Source: Cyclobacterium salsum (GTDB lineage: Bacteria; Bacteroidota; Bacteroidia; Cytophagales; Cyclobacteriaceae). From it: a stretch of DNA of 64,000 nt. The stretch covers positions 434,001 to 498,000 of the forward strand of contig NZ_WNKG01000002.1 of NCBI RefSeq assembly GCF_010119245.1, read 5' to 3'. Shown piece after piece: positions 37,469 through 46,420 of the stretch (its first letter is position 1; each line of letters starts with the position of its first letter). The notes beneath the pieces are model-generated. The model made no database searches and was not told the DNA's origin. It saw nothing but the letters and a program-made list of their open reading frames with translations. The position numbers and the translations under genes were made by a program.

Positions 37469-39247
37469 ATGGTCCCTCTGAGAAAGCCTTTTTTCTTTCT
37501 TTTCCTGAGCCTTATGTGCTGCCTGGGCTGTAATAAGCCTGTGCATCAGGATCGCTCCGCTGCTCCCAATGTGGTCATCTTTTTATCAGATGATCAGGGT
37601 TGGGGGGACTTGAGTCACAGCGGAAACACTAACCTATCCACGCCAAATATCGATGCGCTGGCGCAAAACGGGCTTAGTTTTGACCGCTTTTATGTGGCCC
37701 CTGTTTGTTCTCCTACCCGGGCTGAATTGCTAACCGGAAGGTACCACCTGAGGGGAGGGGTTAGTGGCACATCAGCAGGCGAGGAAAGGCTGGATTTGGA
37801 CGAAACTACTTTTGCTGAGTTGTTCCAACAAGCGGGATATGTTACGGGTGCCTTTGGTAAATGGCACAATGGCACACAGCATCCCTATCATCCCAATTCA
37901 AGGGGTTTTGACTATTTTTATGGTTTTTGCTCCGGTCATTGGGGAGATTATTTCAGTCCACCACTGGAGGAAAACGGAAAAATGGTACAGGGAGAAGGCT
38001 ATGTAGTGGATGACGTTACCACAAAGGCCATCGAATTCATTGAAAACAACCGGGAATCCCCATTTCTGGTCTATCTGCCCTACAATACCCCCCATTCACC
38101 CATGCAGGTTCCGGACCAATGGTGGGAGAAAGTTGAGACAAGGGAATTGGAAATGGTCTTGCCGGAAGATCAAAATGAAGACCTTCCATTCACCAAGGCA
38201 GCCCTTGCCATGTGTGAAAATATAGATTGGAATGTGGGAAGGGTGATGGATAAGTTAAAGGAGCTGGAGCTGGAAGAGCATACCATTGTGATTTACCTCA
38301 GCGATAATGGCCCCAACAGTTTTCGCTGGAATGGGGGAATGAAAGGCAGGAAGGGTTCCACTGACGAAGGTGGGGTTCGCAGCCCCTTTTTTATCCAATG
38401 GCCCGGAAGGATTCCTCAGGGAAAGACCATTACAGAGATTGCTGGGGCCATCGACCTCTTGCCGACCCTGGTGGATTTGGCTGGTTTAGAAGCTTCTTTT
38501 TCCAAGCCGCTGGATGGGAAAAGTCTGCTACCGCTCATGCTGGAGGAGAATCCCTCCTGGGAAGACCGGATGATTTTTAGCCATTGGAATGGAAATACCA
38601 GTGTCCGGACCCAGCAGTACCGCCTAGACAAGGATGCCAAACTTTACGATATGGTAAATGATCCGGGACAAACTACAGGTATCGCAGGGGAATATCCGGA
38701 AATTGCCCAACAGCTTTTTCAGGCGAAAATAAGCTGGGACCAGGAAATGGCTGCGGAGTTTGACGGGAAGGACAGGCCATTTACCCTGGGATACCCGGGC
38801 GCTTCCATTACCCAAATGCCCGCCCGGGATGGAATAGCCCATGGTAATATAGAACGCAGCAACCGGTTTCCCAACGACTCCTTCTTTACCAATTGGACCA
38901 GCACGGCGGATAGAATAAGCTGGGATGTGGAAGTCATGGAAGCAAGTGAATTTGAGGTGGAACTGTATTACACCTGTAGTGAACAGAATTTGGGTTCCAG
39001 GATACAGTTGGCAGTGGGAGAAAATCAAGTGCAAGCTCGGGTATTGGAGGCGCATGACCCTCCCATTCGAGGCATGGAAAACGACCGGGTGGAAAGAATG
39101 GAATCCTATGTGAAAGATTTTAAGCCTATGAACCTGGGAAGGATCAATTTGAATAAAGGAAGGTCCGAGATGGTATTAAAAGCCCTGGAGATCCCTGGCG
39201 ACCAGGTCATGGATGTCAGGCTGCTGCTGTTTAAAAGAATGAATTAA
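37469..39247 (+). CDS. Sulfatase lipoprotein (formylglycine, S1 family)
   Basis: A 592-residue sulfatase. It starts with a lipoprotein leader (CCLGC, Cys21). The metal-site start is PNVVIFLSDDQGWGD, and the formylglycine signature C80-S-P-T-R lies in VAPVCSPTRAELLTGRY. Substrate and metal residues include GKWHNG, PHSPMQVP and YLSDNGPN. The C-terminal 120 residues after the sulfatase core (from about WTSTADRISWD) form an added beta-rich module, perhaps carbohydrate-binding. C80 needs conversion by a formylglycine-generating enzyme, which is not in the window. Start ATG 37469 lies 5 bp after the copy 3 stop. It should desulfate the glycan handled by the locus. Confidence 0.95.
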   Translation: MVPLRKPFFFLFLSLMCCLGCNKPVHQDRSAAPNVVIFLSDDQGWGDLSHSGNTNLSTPNIDALAQNGLSFDRFYVAPVCSPTRAELLTGRYHLRGGVSGTSAGEERLDLDETTFAELFQQAGYVTGAFGKWHNGTQHPYHPNSRGFDYFYGFCSGHWGDYFSPPLEENGKMVQGEGYVVDDVTTKAIEFIENNRESPFLVYLPYNTPHSPMQVPDQWWEKVETRELEMVLPEDQNEDLPFTKAALAMCENIDWNVGRVMDKLKELELEEHTIVIYLSDNGPNSFRWNGGMKGRKGSTDEGGVRSPFFIQWPGRIPQGKTITEIAGAIDLLPTLVDLAGLEASFSKPLDGKSLLPLMLEENPSWEDRMIFSHWNGNTSVRTQQYRLDKDAKLYDMVNDPGQTTGIAGEYPEIAQQLFQAKISWDQEMAAEFDGKDRPFTLGYPGASITQMPARDGIAHGNIERSNRFPNDSFFTNWTSTADRISWDVEVMEASEFEVELYYTCSEQNLGSRIQLAVGENQVQARVLEAHDPPIRGMENDRVERMESYVKDFKPMNLGRINLNKGRSEMVLKALEIPGDQVMDVRLLLFKRMN

Positions 39248-39262
39248 CCTAAAAGCAAAATC

Positions 39263-41275
39263 ATGAAAAACGTATTTGTATCACTTTGTTTTGTCTTCGT
39301 TTGGCTGACTTTTTCCTGTTCTACTGAAAAAGAACCTGAAGTGGAAAGCTATGATGTGGTGGTATATGGAGCCAATTCGGCCGGAATCATGGCCGCTTAC
39401 ACGGCGAAAACCATGGGCAAATCGGTGGTATTGATTGAGCCCAGCCATCATTTAGGCGGCTTGACCACCGGCGGATTGGGATATACGGATATTGGTAATA
39501 AATATGCCGTAACGGGCTTATCCAGGGATTTTTACCGAAGGTTGGGAGATCATTATGGCAAATTTGAACAGTGGATTTTTGAACCCAGCGTAGCCAAAAA
39601 AACCTTTCAGGATTACCTGGACAGGGCGGGCATAGAAGTTCAGTACGACTATCGGGTGATTGGAGTGGATAAGGAAGATGGGTTTATCAAAGAGATTGCA
39701 CTGGAAAAGTCCAGTAATCCTTCAGGAGATCACCGTATGGTGTCTGGAAAAATGGTAATTGATGCGACCTATGAGGGAGACCTGATGGCTTTGTCAGGAG
39801 TAAGTTATACCATTGGAAGGGAGGCAAATTCCGTGTATGGAGAAACCTATAATGGGGTGCAACTGATGAACGGCCACCAGTTTCCGGATGGCATAGATCC
39901 GTACAAAACCCCGGGTGATCCTTCCAGCGGATTGTTGTGGGGCATCAGTGAGGATGAATTGCAGCCCGATGGCACCGGGGATGATAAGATTCAGGCTTAC
40001 AATTACCGGATTTGTCTGACCAATGATCCGGCCAACAGGATAGAAATTACCGAGCCTGAGGGCTATGATCCTTCCATGTTTGACCTGCTGGTGCGGCTGT
40101 TTGAGGCACAACCCGATCGGCGCAGTCTCGGCAATTATTTTATATGGAGCCACATGCCGAACAACAAAACGGATATCAACAATCGGGGTGGGTTTTCTAC
40201 CGATATGATAGGCATGAACCACGATTATCCGGAGGCAGATTATGAGCGCAGGCAGGAAATCATCGATGCCCACACCCATTATACCAAATCGCTGCTTTAT
40301 TTCTACAAGACTGATCCCCGCGTCCCAGAAGAGCTTCAGGAGCAGATCCAGGAGTGGGGATATCCCAAAGACGAATACGTGGACAACGACCACTGGATCC
40401 CACAGCTTTATGTACGGGAAGTGAGGAGAATGATAGGTGAATATGTGATGACTCAGGCCAATTGTGTAGGAGAAGAAGTGGTGGAGGATGGCATCGGCAT
40501 GGCGGCCTATACCATGGACTCCCACAATATTCAGCGGATTGTGATCGAAAAGGATGGTAAGAAAATGGTCAAAAATGAAGGTAATGTGGAGATCGGTGGT
40601 TTTGGACCCTATCCCATTGCTTACCGCTCCCTTATTCCCAAAAGTGAAGAAGCTAAAAACCTATTTGTACCGGCAGCCATGTCAGCCAGTCATATTGCCT
40701 TTGGTTCCATTCGTATGGAGCCGGTATTTATGGTATTGGGTCAGTCGGCTGCCGTAGCAGCTAGTATGGCCATTGACGGAGGACATGCGGTTCAGGAAGT
40801 GGATGTGACTGCCCTTCAGGAAGAACTGAAATCCAACCCCCTGGCAGATGGGAGTACAGCAGATATATTGGTAGACAATGACGATGAAGCACAAGTGAGT
40901 CTGTCTGGAGATTGGGAAAAGATGAGCAGGGGAGGCTATGGCCCCAGTTTTTTATTTGCTGGTAGTGCCGGTAATAATTCCGCCCGGTTTAGCCCAATCA
41001 TTGAAGATGCGGGAAAATATGGCGTATACGTGTATTTTTCCAGAGTAGCCGATGCCAGCTCTCAAACGTATATCGTATTGGGAGACGGATTTGAGGAACA
41101 CGAAATGGTGATCAGGGAAGAGGATGTCCGGGTAGAGGGGCAGACTTCCGGCGAATGGGTGCATCTGGGAGATTTTGATTTTAAACCCGATACCTCGCCT
41201 TTTGTGGAAGTGTCCAATAAAAATGCCGATGGCAATGTGGTGGCGGATGCGGTGCTGTGGGTGCCGGTGAGGTGA
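39263..41275 (+). CDS. FAD-dependent oxidoreductase, PF12831 type, with C-terminal golvesin-like domain (copy 4)
   Basis: A 670-residue protein with a lipoprotein leader (LTFSCSTEKE). Residues 1-530 are a PF12831 oxidoreductase: [75 protein letters not shown]. It lacks the 40-residue segment between FYR and FEPS found in copies 1-3, so its FAD domain is shorter. The last 135 residues (from about DILVDNDDEAQVSLSGDW) are a golvesin/xanthan-lyase-type C-terminal beta domain ending VADAVLWVPVR, a probable glycan-binding module. It is the last gene of the oxidative glycan cluster; a repeat-rich gap follows. Confidence 0.9.
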   Translation: MKNVFVSLCFVFVWLTFSCSTEKEPEVESYDVVVYGANSAGIMAAYTAKTMGKSVVLIEPSHHLGGLTTGGLGYTDIGNKYAVTGLSRDFYRRLGDHYGKFEQWIFEPSVAKKTFQDYLDRAGIEVQYDYRVIGVDKEDGFIKEIALEKSSNPSGDHRMVSGKMVIDATYEGDLMALSGVSYTIGREANSVYGETYNGVQLMNGHQFPDGIDPYKTPGDPSSGLLWGISEDELQPDGTGDDKIQAYNYRICLTNDPANRIEITEPEGYDPSMFDLLVRLFEAQPDRRSLGNYFIWSHMPNNKTDINNRGGFSTDMIGMNHDYPEADYERRQEIIDAHTHYTKSLLYFYKTDPRVPEELQEQIQEWGYPKDEYVDNDHWIPQLYVREVRRMIGEYVMTQANCVGEEVVEDGIGMAAYTMDSHNIQRIVIEKDGKKMVKNEGNVEIGGFGPYPIAYRSLIPKSEEAKNLFVPAAMSASHIAFGSIRMEPVFMVLGQSAAVAASMAIDGGHAVQEVDVTALQEELKSNPLADGSTADILVDNDDEAQVSLSGDWEKMSRGGYGPSFLFAGSAGNNSARFSPIIEDAGKYGVYVYFSRVADASSQTYIVLGDGFEEHEMVIREEDVRVEGQTSGEWVHLGDFDFKPDTSPFVEVSNKNADGNVVADAVLWVPVR

Positions 41276-41280
41276 TGTCT

Positions 41281-41538
41281 CGTCACTGCGAGAATTAACA
41301 TTTTAAAAAACGCAGAAATCGGGATGACGATGTGGATTTTTAATATATTGATTTTCAGCGATTTGATAAATACGTCATCGGTAGGGTGCGTTTTGGGACA
41401 AAAAATGGTCGCATCACTCGTCGCACCCGCGGCAGTCTGTCGGTGTACGTTTGCGCTATTCGTTTTTTTACTTGCTTTCTACAGAGGACTTGCGGTTTCG
41501 CTTCGAATCAGATTGCTTCGCTGGCGCTCGCAATGACG
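41281..41538. repeat. Repeat-rich intergenic element with inverted CGTCAYTGCGAG ends
   Basis: CGTCACTGCGAG at 41281-41292 is matched by its near-perfect inverse, CTCGCAATGACG, at 41527-41538. The right end, read on the minus strand, continues CGCCAGCGAAGCAATCTG, a motif I recognise as a dispersed Bacteroidota intergenic repeat. The interior has no supportable ORF. The gap continues to 41907 with the direct repeats listed next. Confidence 0.6.
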
Positions 41539-41586
41539 GTTATTGATGATGTGTAGATATGATGATTTGATGATGCGGTGATGGGT

Positions 41587-41764
41587 CTTCCGGTGCCTGT
41601 CTCGTCCTAAAAATTCTTTACAGTTTGAGCAGTTAATCCTAAATGTAATTTATTTTTCTTAACTAAAAGGACTGAATCCGATTTATGACGAGGGAAGGTG
41701 GGGACGGTTTTACTTGATGGTATGGTGATGAGGTGATTTGTTGATAGGTCGCTTCCGGTGCCTG
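41587..41764. repeat. Direct repeat CTTCCGGTGCCTG, two copies, in non-coding gap
   Basis: The 13-bp sequence CTTCCGGTGCCTG occurs at 41587-41599 and 41752-41764. Each copy follows a similar tract of GATG/GGTGAT words. The second copy runs into a GAGTGGAGTCGAAGG word common in Bacteroidota intergenic repeats. No gene is seen between 41276 and 41907. Confidence 0.55.
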
Positions 41765-41907
41765 AGTGGAGTCGAAGGCAGCGGCATAAAAGATGCCTGG
41801 AGGTGGGGACCCTTATCTATGGGCGAAAGTGGGAATTTCAACCTTATTATTTATTGAAAAAATACTGTAATTTTAAACCGTTTCCACCTACTAAATACCA
41901 CTAGCAA

Positions 41908-43737
41908 ATGAACATGTCCAAGATACCTTCTCTGCTGTTATTTTCCATTGTAGCGTTCTTTTTTCAGTGCAGCCCGGGAGCTGAGGAAAAAGAAGACCTT
42001 AGCGGTGAATTAAACGAATGGCTGGATGTACAGTATGAAGAATGGCTGCAGCAAAGCCCCCTTCAGTTGACCGCACAGGGTCGAAAAGACTTGTATGACC
42101 AAATTGATGACATGAGTGAGGAGGCAGCAGATGAAAAACTGGGCTGGCTGGAGGGCAGTGTGACTGAGATGCAGAAGAAATTCTCCAAAGATCAACTCAA
42201 TCCGGAAGCGCAAGTTTCTTTTGATTTATGGCAATACCAGTATGAGGTGGCCAGAGAAGAAGCTGAATTCAGGCAATATCCTTATATTTTTCATCAAATG
42301 GGTGGGGTCCATACCGGTCTGCCCAATACCCTGATCAATTACCATAAGGTAGACGAACCGGCAGACATGGAGGCACTGATCAGTAGAATTGGAGAAACAG
42401 GCAGGGCCATCCGGCAACTGTTGGAACGGGCAAAAAAACAGGCCGATGCCGGTATCCAACCCCCACGATTTGCCTATGAAATGGTGATACCGCAGGCGGA
42501 GGCACTTATTCAGGGGAAACCCTTTGAATCCGGAGAGGAAGGATCACCGCTATGGAACGATGCCAATACCAAAATTGACAGTCTGGAAGCAGCCCATAAA
42601 ATCGATGAAGGTCAAGCGGCAGCTTTTCGGGAATCAGCCGATAAAGCACTGAAAGAGCAATTTAAACCCGCCTATGAGGAGTTGATCGTCTGGCTAACAT
42701 CTCAATTGCCCAGGTTGGAAGAAAAACCTACCGGTGTCAGCAGGCATCCCAAGGGGGAGGCCTATTACCAACACAAGTTGAAGGTTTCGACCACCACCGA
42801 GCTTTCTGCAGAAGAAATTCACCAAATCGGACTGGAAGAAGTGGACCGGATCAAAGAGGAAATGCTGGAAATCAAAGAAAAAGTAGGTTTTCAGGGAAGT
42901 TTGGAAGCATTTTTTGAGTTTATCAATACCGATGAACAGTTTTTCTATCCCAATACGGACCAGGGAAGGCAAGCCTACCTGGATGATTCGAAAGCCTTTC
43001 TGGATGCCATCACGGAAAAACTGCCCGATTATTTTGGTCTGCTGCCCAAAGCGGAATTGCAGGTCAGGCGTGTGGAAGCCTTCCGGGAGCAAGATGGCGC
43101 ACCGCAGCATTATTCGAAAGGAACCCCTGATGGCTCACGGAAGGGAACGTATTATGCCCACCTGTCTGATATGAATGCCATGCCCAAGTCTACCATGGAA
43201 GGCGTGGCCTATCATGAAGGGAATCCAGGCCACCACATGCAGGTTTCCATTGCCCAGGAGCTGACCGGCATCCCTAAATTCCGGACCCAAATGGGTTTCA
43301 ATGCCTATGTAGAAGGTTGGGCGCTTTACTCCGAAATTCTGGCTAAGGAAATGGGTGGCTACGAAAATCCCTATTATGACTTTGGCCGGTTGGTCAACGA
43401 AATCTGGCGGGCCATCCGCCTGGTGGTAGATACAGGGCTGCATGCCAAAGGCTGGACAGAGGAAGAGGCCATCCGGTTTTTTTCAGAAAATTCCTCCATA
43501 TCTCAGGGGGCCATCAAGGCCGAAGTACGTCGCTACCTGGTCATTCCAGGGCAGGCCACGGGCTATAAAATTGGGATGCTTAAAATCCAGGAACTCCGGG
43601 CTATGGCGGAGGAGGAGTTGGGTGAGCAATTTGACCTTGCCGGATTCCACGACACCATTTTGGGCGGAGGTGCCCTTCCGCTGGAAATTCTGGAAGATGA
43701 AGTGAATCGATGGATCGCCGGCGTAAAAGAAAAGTGA
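41908..43737 (+). CDS. DUF885-family metallopeptidase-like lipoprotein
   Basis: A 609-residue protein with a lipoprotein-type leader (FFFQCSPGAEEK). The bulk is an all-helical fold with the DUF885 metal motif at 436-443 (H-E-G-N-P-G-H-H) and a downstream Glu-bearing helix (GFNAYVEGWALYSE). The domain ends in YLVIPGQATGYKIG, a block typical of the family. DUF885 proteins are thought to be zinc-dependent peptidases; few have been tested. It is a single gene between a repeat-rich gap and a strong terminator at 43779, so it appears monocistronic. Confidence 0.9.
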   Translation: MNMSKIPSLLLFSIVAFFFQCSPGAEEKEDLSGELNEWLDVQYEEWLQQSPLQLTAQGRKDLYDQIDDMSEEAADEKLGWLEGSVTEMQKKFSKDQLNPEAQVSFDLWQYQYEVAREEAEFRQYPYIFHQMGGVHTGLPNTLINYHKVDEPADMEALISRIGETGRAIRQLLERAKKQADAGIQPPRFAYEMVIPQAEALIQGKPFESGEEGSPLWNDANTKIDSLEAAHKIDEGQAAAFRESADKALKEQFKPAYEELIVWLTSQLPRLEEKPTGVSRHPKGEAYYQHKLKVSTTTELSAEEIHQIGLEEVDRIKEEMLEIKEKVGFQGSLEAFFEFINTDEQFFYPNTDQGRQAYLDDSKAFLDAITEKLPDYFGLLPKAELQVRRVEAFREQDGAPQHYSKGTPDGSRKGTYYAHLSDMNAMPKSTMEGVAYHEGNPGHHMQVSIAQELTGIPKFRTQMGFNAYVEGWALYSEILAKEMGGYENPYYDFGRLVNEIWRAIRLVVDTGLHAKGWTEEEAIRFFSENSSISQGAIKAEVRRYLVIPGQATGYKIGMLKIQELRAMAEEELGEQFDLAGFHDTILGGGALPLEILEDEVNRWIAGVKEK

Positions 43738-43778
43738 GCTTAACTAGCGCGGATAGGGTAAGTTTTACGTTTTGATAC

Positions 43779-43814
43779 AACCCTTGAGGTCTCAAAGACC
43801 TCAAGGGTTTTTTT
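43779..43814 (+). terminator. Strong rho-independent terminator
   Basis: A perfect 14-bp stem (AACCCTTGAGGTCT at 43779-43792 with its inverse at 43796-43809) closes a 3-nt loop, CAA, and runs into T at 43808-43814. It ends the DUF885 transcript, and the A-rich flank may also serve the convergent DUF2200 gene. Confidence 0.9.
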
Positions 43815-43932
43815 ATGTATACGCTGCGAAAAGACCGGAGTTGGGAGACCCAAACGATCAATGTCTCTAACCGAGGTCTTCGAGGGTTTAAGAAAAAACG
43901 AACGATTAAGCTTTCATTAACCCATTTCACTT

Positions 43933-44298
43933 TTATGCTTTCCGCAATATCTTCTCCATTTTTCGGCCTTTTGCCAGTTCATCGACCAGCTTATCCAGGT
44001 ACCTGACTTTTTGTGTCAACGGATTCTCGATGTCCTCGATGCGGTAACCACATATCATTCCGGTAATTAGGTGTGCGTGTTGGTTTAATCGGGCTTCCTG
44101 AAAGAAGGTTTCAAAAGAGGCCTTTTTTTCAATGAGTTCCTGCTGCTTTCGTTCGTCAAAGTCGGTTAGCCACTCGATGACCTGGTTCAATTCCTCCTTG
44201 GTCCGGCCTTTTCGCTCTACTTTTTTCAAGTAATGCGGATAAACAGAAGCGAAGGTCATAGTCGCCATTCGTTCATCGTGTTTTTCACTTGTTGTCAT
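43933..44298 (-). CDS. DUF2200 family protein
   Basis: A 121-residue soluble protein whose sequence (MTFASVYPHYLKKVERKGRTKEEL, then TGMICGYRIEDIENPLTQKVRYLDKLVDELAKG) matches what I know of DUF2200, small conserved proteins with no established function. No signal peptide, membrane span or catalytic motif stands out. It is transcribed alone, divergent from the ChbG/beta-lactamase fusion across a 166-bp AT-rich spacer and convergent with the DUF885 gene. Confidence 0.85.
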   Translation of the reverse strand: MTTSEKHDERMATMTFASVYPHYLKKVERKGRTKEELNQVIEWLTDFDERKQQELIEKKASFETFFQEARLNQHAHLITGMICGYRIEDIENPLTQKVRYLDKLVDELAKGRKMEKILRKA

Positions 44299-44464
44299 AA
44301 CATTGATTTTCGTAAATGATTTTCCTTCACTTTTTACAAATCAGGATTTCCATTACCATTTTAAAAATACGGTTTCTACGGGGATATTTACAAATAAACG
44401 TTTAATTTAGGAACAAAAAATTGCCTGAAAATTTGTAATTATCCCTTGTTCCCAATTTGAAAAC

Positions 44465-46318
44465 ATGAGCCCTATCCAGAAATTTCTCTTCATTCTGTTT
44501 TTCACATTCGTTTCCTGCCTTTCTTATTCCCAGGTACCTACTGGTTCCCGACTAATTGTCAGGGGTGACGATATGGGCTCATCCCGTTCCTCCAATTTGG
44601 CCAGCATAGAAACCTTCGTTAATGGGATCGAAACTTCCATAGAAGTGATGGCAGTGGCACCCTGGTTTCCCGAGGCTGTGCATTTGTTAAGAGAAAATAC
44701 GGGCATTGAGGTCGGCCTTCACCTGGCCATTACCAGTGAATGGGATGGTGTCAAGTGGAGACCTTTGACCCCATGCCCCAGTTTGACAGATGTAGAGGGC
44801 TATTTTTTCCCTATGGTACGGGCAAACCCCAATTATCCCGGCCTGGCCATCATGGAAAACCTATGGAAATTGGAAGAGGTGGAACAGGAATTTAGGGCTC
44901 AGATAGAATTGGCCCTGAAGCATGTTCCTCAAATTAATCATCTCTCGGGGCACATGGGTTCGACCGGTTTTCATCCGGATGTGGCAACAATGGTTTCAAG
45001 ACTGGCAGACGAATATGGACTTCTCCTGATTGACGGTGATTTCATGCAGGCATCCGGTATTGCCAGAGCCAGTTACGAAGGTCCGAAGGAAACTTCTGTG
45101 CAAAAAGAGGCTTCTTTTATCCGTATGTTAGAAAATCTGGAGGCGGGTAAAGCGTACCAGTTTGTGGACCACCCCGCCTATGATAATCTCGAAATGCAAG
45201 GCGTGAGCCATATCGGCTATGAAAATGTGGCCGAGGATCGACAGGGAGTCACCGATACCTGGACCAGTGAGAAGGTAAAGGAAGCGATTGTAGGGAATGG
45301 CATTGAACTGGTCAATTTTAATACCATCGCCAACGCCTTGCCCAGAAGCGATCCTGAAATGGAAAGTGTTAATCCAACGGCCATTAGAGAATACCTGGAA
45401 GCGATCAAAAACCATGACCAGGATCTTCACAGTCTGATGATCCTTAGAAACGGGAAAGTGGTGTTTGAACACTGGTTGGGAGACAACGCGGCCAATAAAG
45501 CTCATGGCATGTTTTCCGTAAGCAAGACGTTTACGGCAACCGCCATCGGTTTTGCCATTCAGGAAGGGTTGTTGGATGTCTCCGATCAGGTCATTTCCTT
45601 TTTTCCGGACAAACTTCCCGACGAAGTGAGTCCTAATCTGAAGGATTTGGAAATCAGGCATTTGCTGACCATGACCGTCGGCCACGATGAGGATCCGACC
45701 GGGACAATACGCAACAGCAATGATTCGGATTGGATAAAGGCTTTTTTGGCTTTTCCCATGGAACACAAGCCGGGGGACCAATTTGTCTATAACAGCCTGG
45801 CAACTTACATATTGTCTGCCATACTTACCAAAGTAACCGGAGAGCAGCTTTTGGACTACCTGCAACCGCGGCTTTTCAGGCCTTTGGGAATAGCCGGAGC
45901 CACCTGGGACGAAAGCCCTCAGGGCATCGCTATTGGAGGCTGGGGGCTGAAGGTAAAGACGGAAGACATGGCCAAATTGGGACTCTTTTACCTTCAAAAA
46001 GGCCAATGGAAGGGCAAACAGCTCTTAGCTGAATACTGGTTTGATGAAGCAACTGTGGCCCAAGTGCCTTCGTTACCCGCTGGTGCCAATAGGGATGAAT
46101 TGAATATCAATGCCGAAGATTCCGATTGGTTGCAGGGTTATGGCTACCAGCTATGGCAAAGTCGGCACAATTCCTACCGGGCAGATGGTCGTGATGGGCA
46201 GTTTATCCTGATCCTTCCTGAAAAAAATGCGGTAATTGTAACTACTGCCAATATTCCCAATATGCAGGCAGAACTTAATCTGATTTGGGAGTATTTGTTG
46301 CCAGCTTTTGGGGAATAG
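44465..46318 (+). CDS. Fusion of ChbG/YdjC-type deacetylase and beta-lactamase/serine hydrolase domains
   Basis: A 617-residue exported protein (signal peptide ending near SYSQ). Residues about 30-305 are a YdjC/ChbG carbohydrate deacetylase-like domain: RGDDMGSS (the usual ADDFG metal motif), GLHLAITSEW and NHLSGHMGS supply the Asp/His metal set. Residues about 310-617 are a class C beta-lactamase-like serine hydrolase: S351-V-S-K354 is the SxxK nucleophile motif, FVYNSLATYILS gives the Y-x-N-like motif, and DGRDGQFIL lies where the third motif is expected. ChbG enzymes deacetylate chito-oligosaccharides; the C-domain may be an esterase, transpeptidase-like enzyme or amidase. It converges with blaR1. 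Confidence 0.88.
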   Translation: MSPIQKFLFILFFTFVSCLSYSQVPTGSRLIVRGDDMGSSRSSNLASIETFVNGIETSIEVMAVAPWFPEAVHLLRENTGIEVGLHLAITSEWDGVKWRPLTPCPSLTDVEGYFFPMVRANPNYPGLAIMENLWKLEEVEQEFRAQIELALKHVPQINHLSGHMGSTGFHPDVATMVSRLADEYGLLLIDGDFMQASGIARASYEGPKETSVQKEASFIRMLENLEAGKAYQFVDHPAYDNLEMQGVSHIGYENVAEDRQGVTDTWTSEKVKEAIVGNGIELVNFNTIANALPRSDPEMESVNPTAIREYLEAIKNHDQDLHSLMILRNGKVVFEHWLGDNAANKAHGMFSVSKTFTATAIGFAIQEGLLDVSDQVISFFPDKLPDEVSPNLKDLEIRHLLTMTVGHDEDPTGTIRNSNDSDWIKAFLAFPMEHKPGDQFVYNSLATYILSAILTKVTGEQLLDYLQPRLFRPLGIAGATWDESPQGIAIGGWGLKVKTEDMAKLGLFYLQKGQWKGKQLLAEYWFDEATVAQVPSLPAGANRDELNINAEDSDWLQGYGYQLWQSRHNSYRADGRDGQFILILPEKNAVIVTTANIPNMQAELNLIWEYLLPAFGE

Positions 46319-46420
46319 GTTTCTTTCAAGAGACCCCTAAAAATCTATTGGAAAATCATTTATTGGCCAGGAAGTGGGAGCAAGTTGTCTAAACGGTAGG
46401 ATTTTTTTAACAACCAAATT

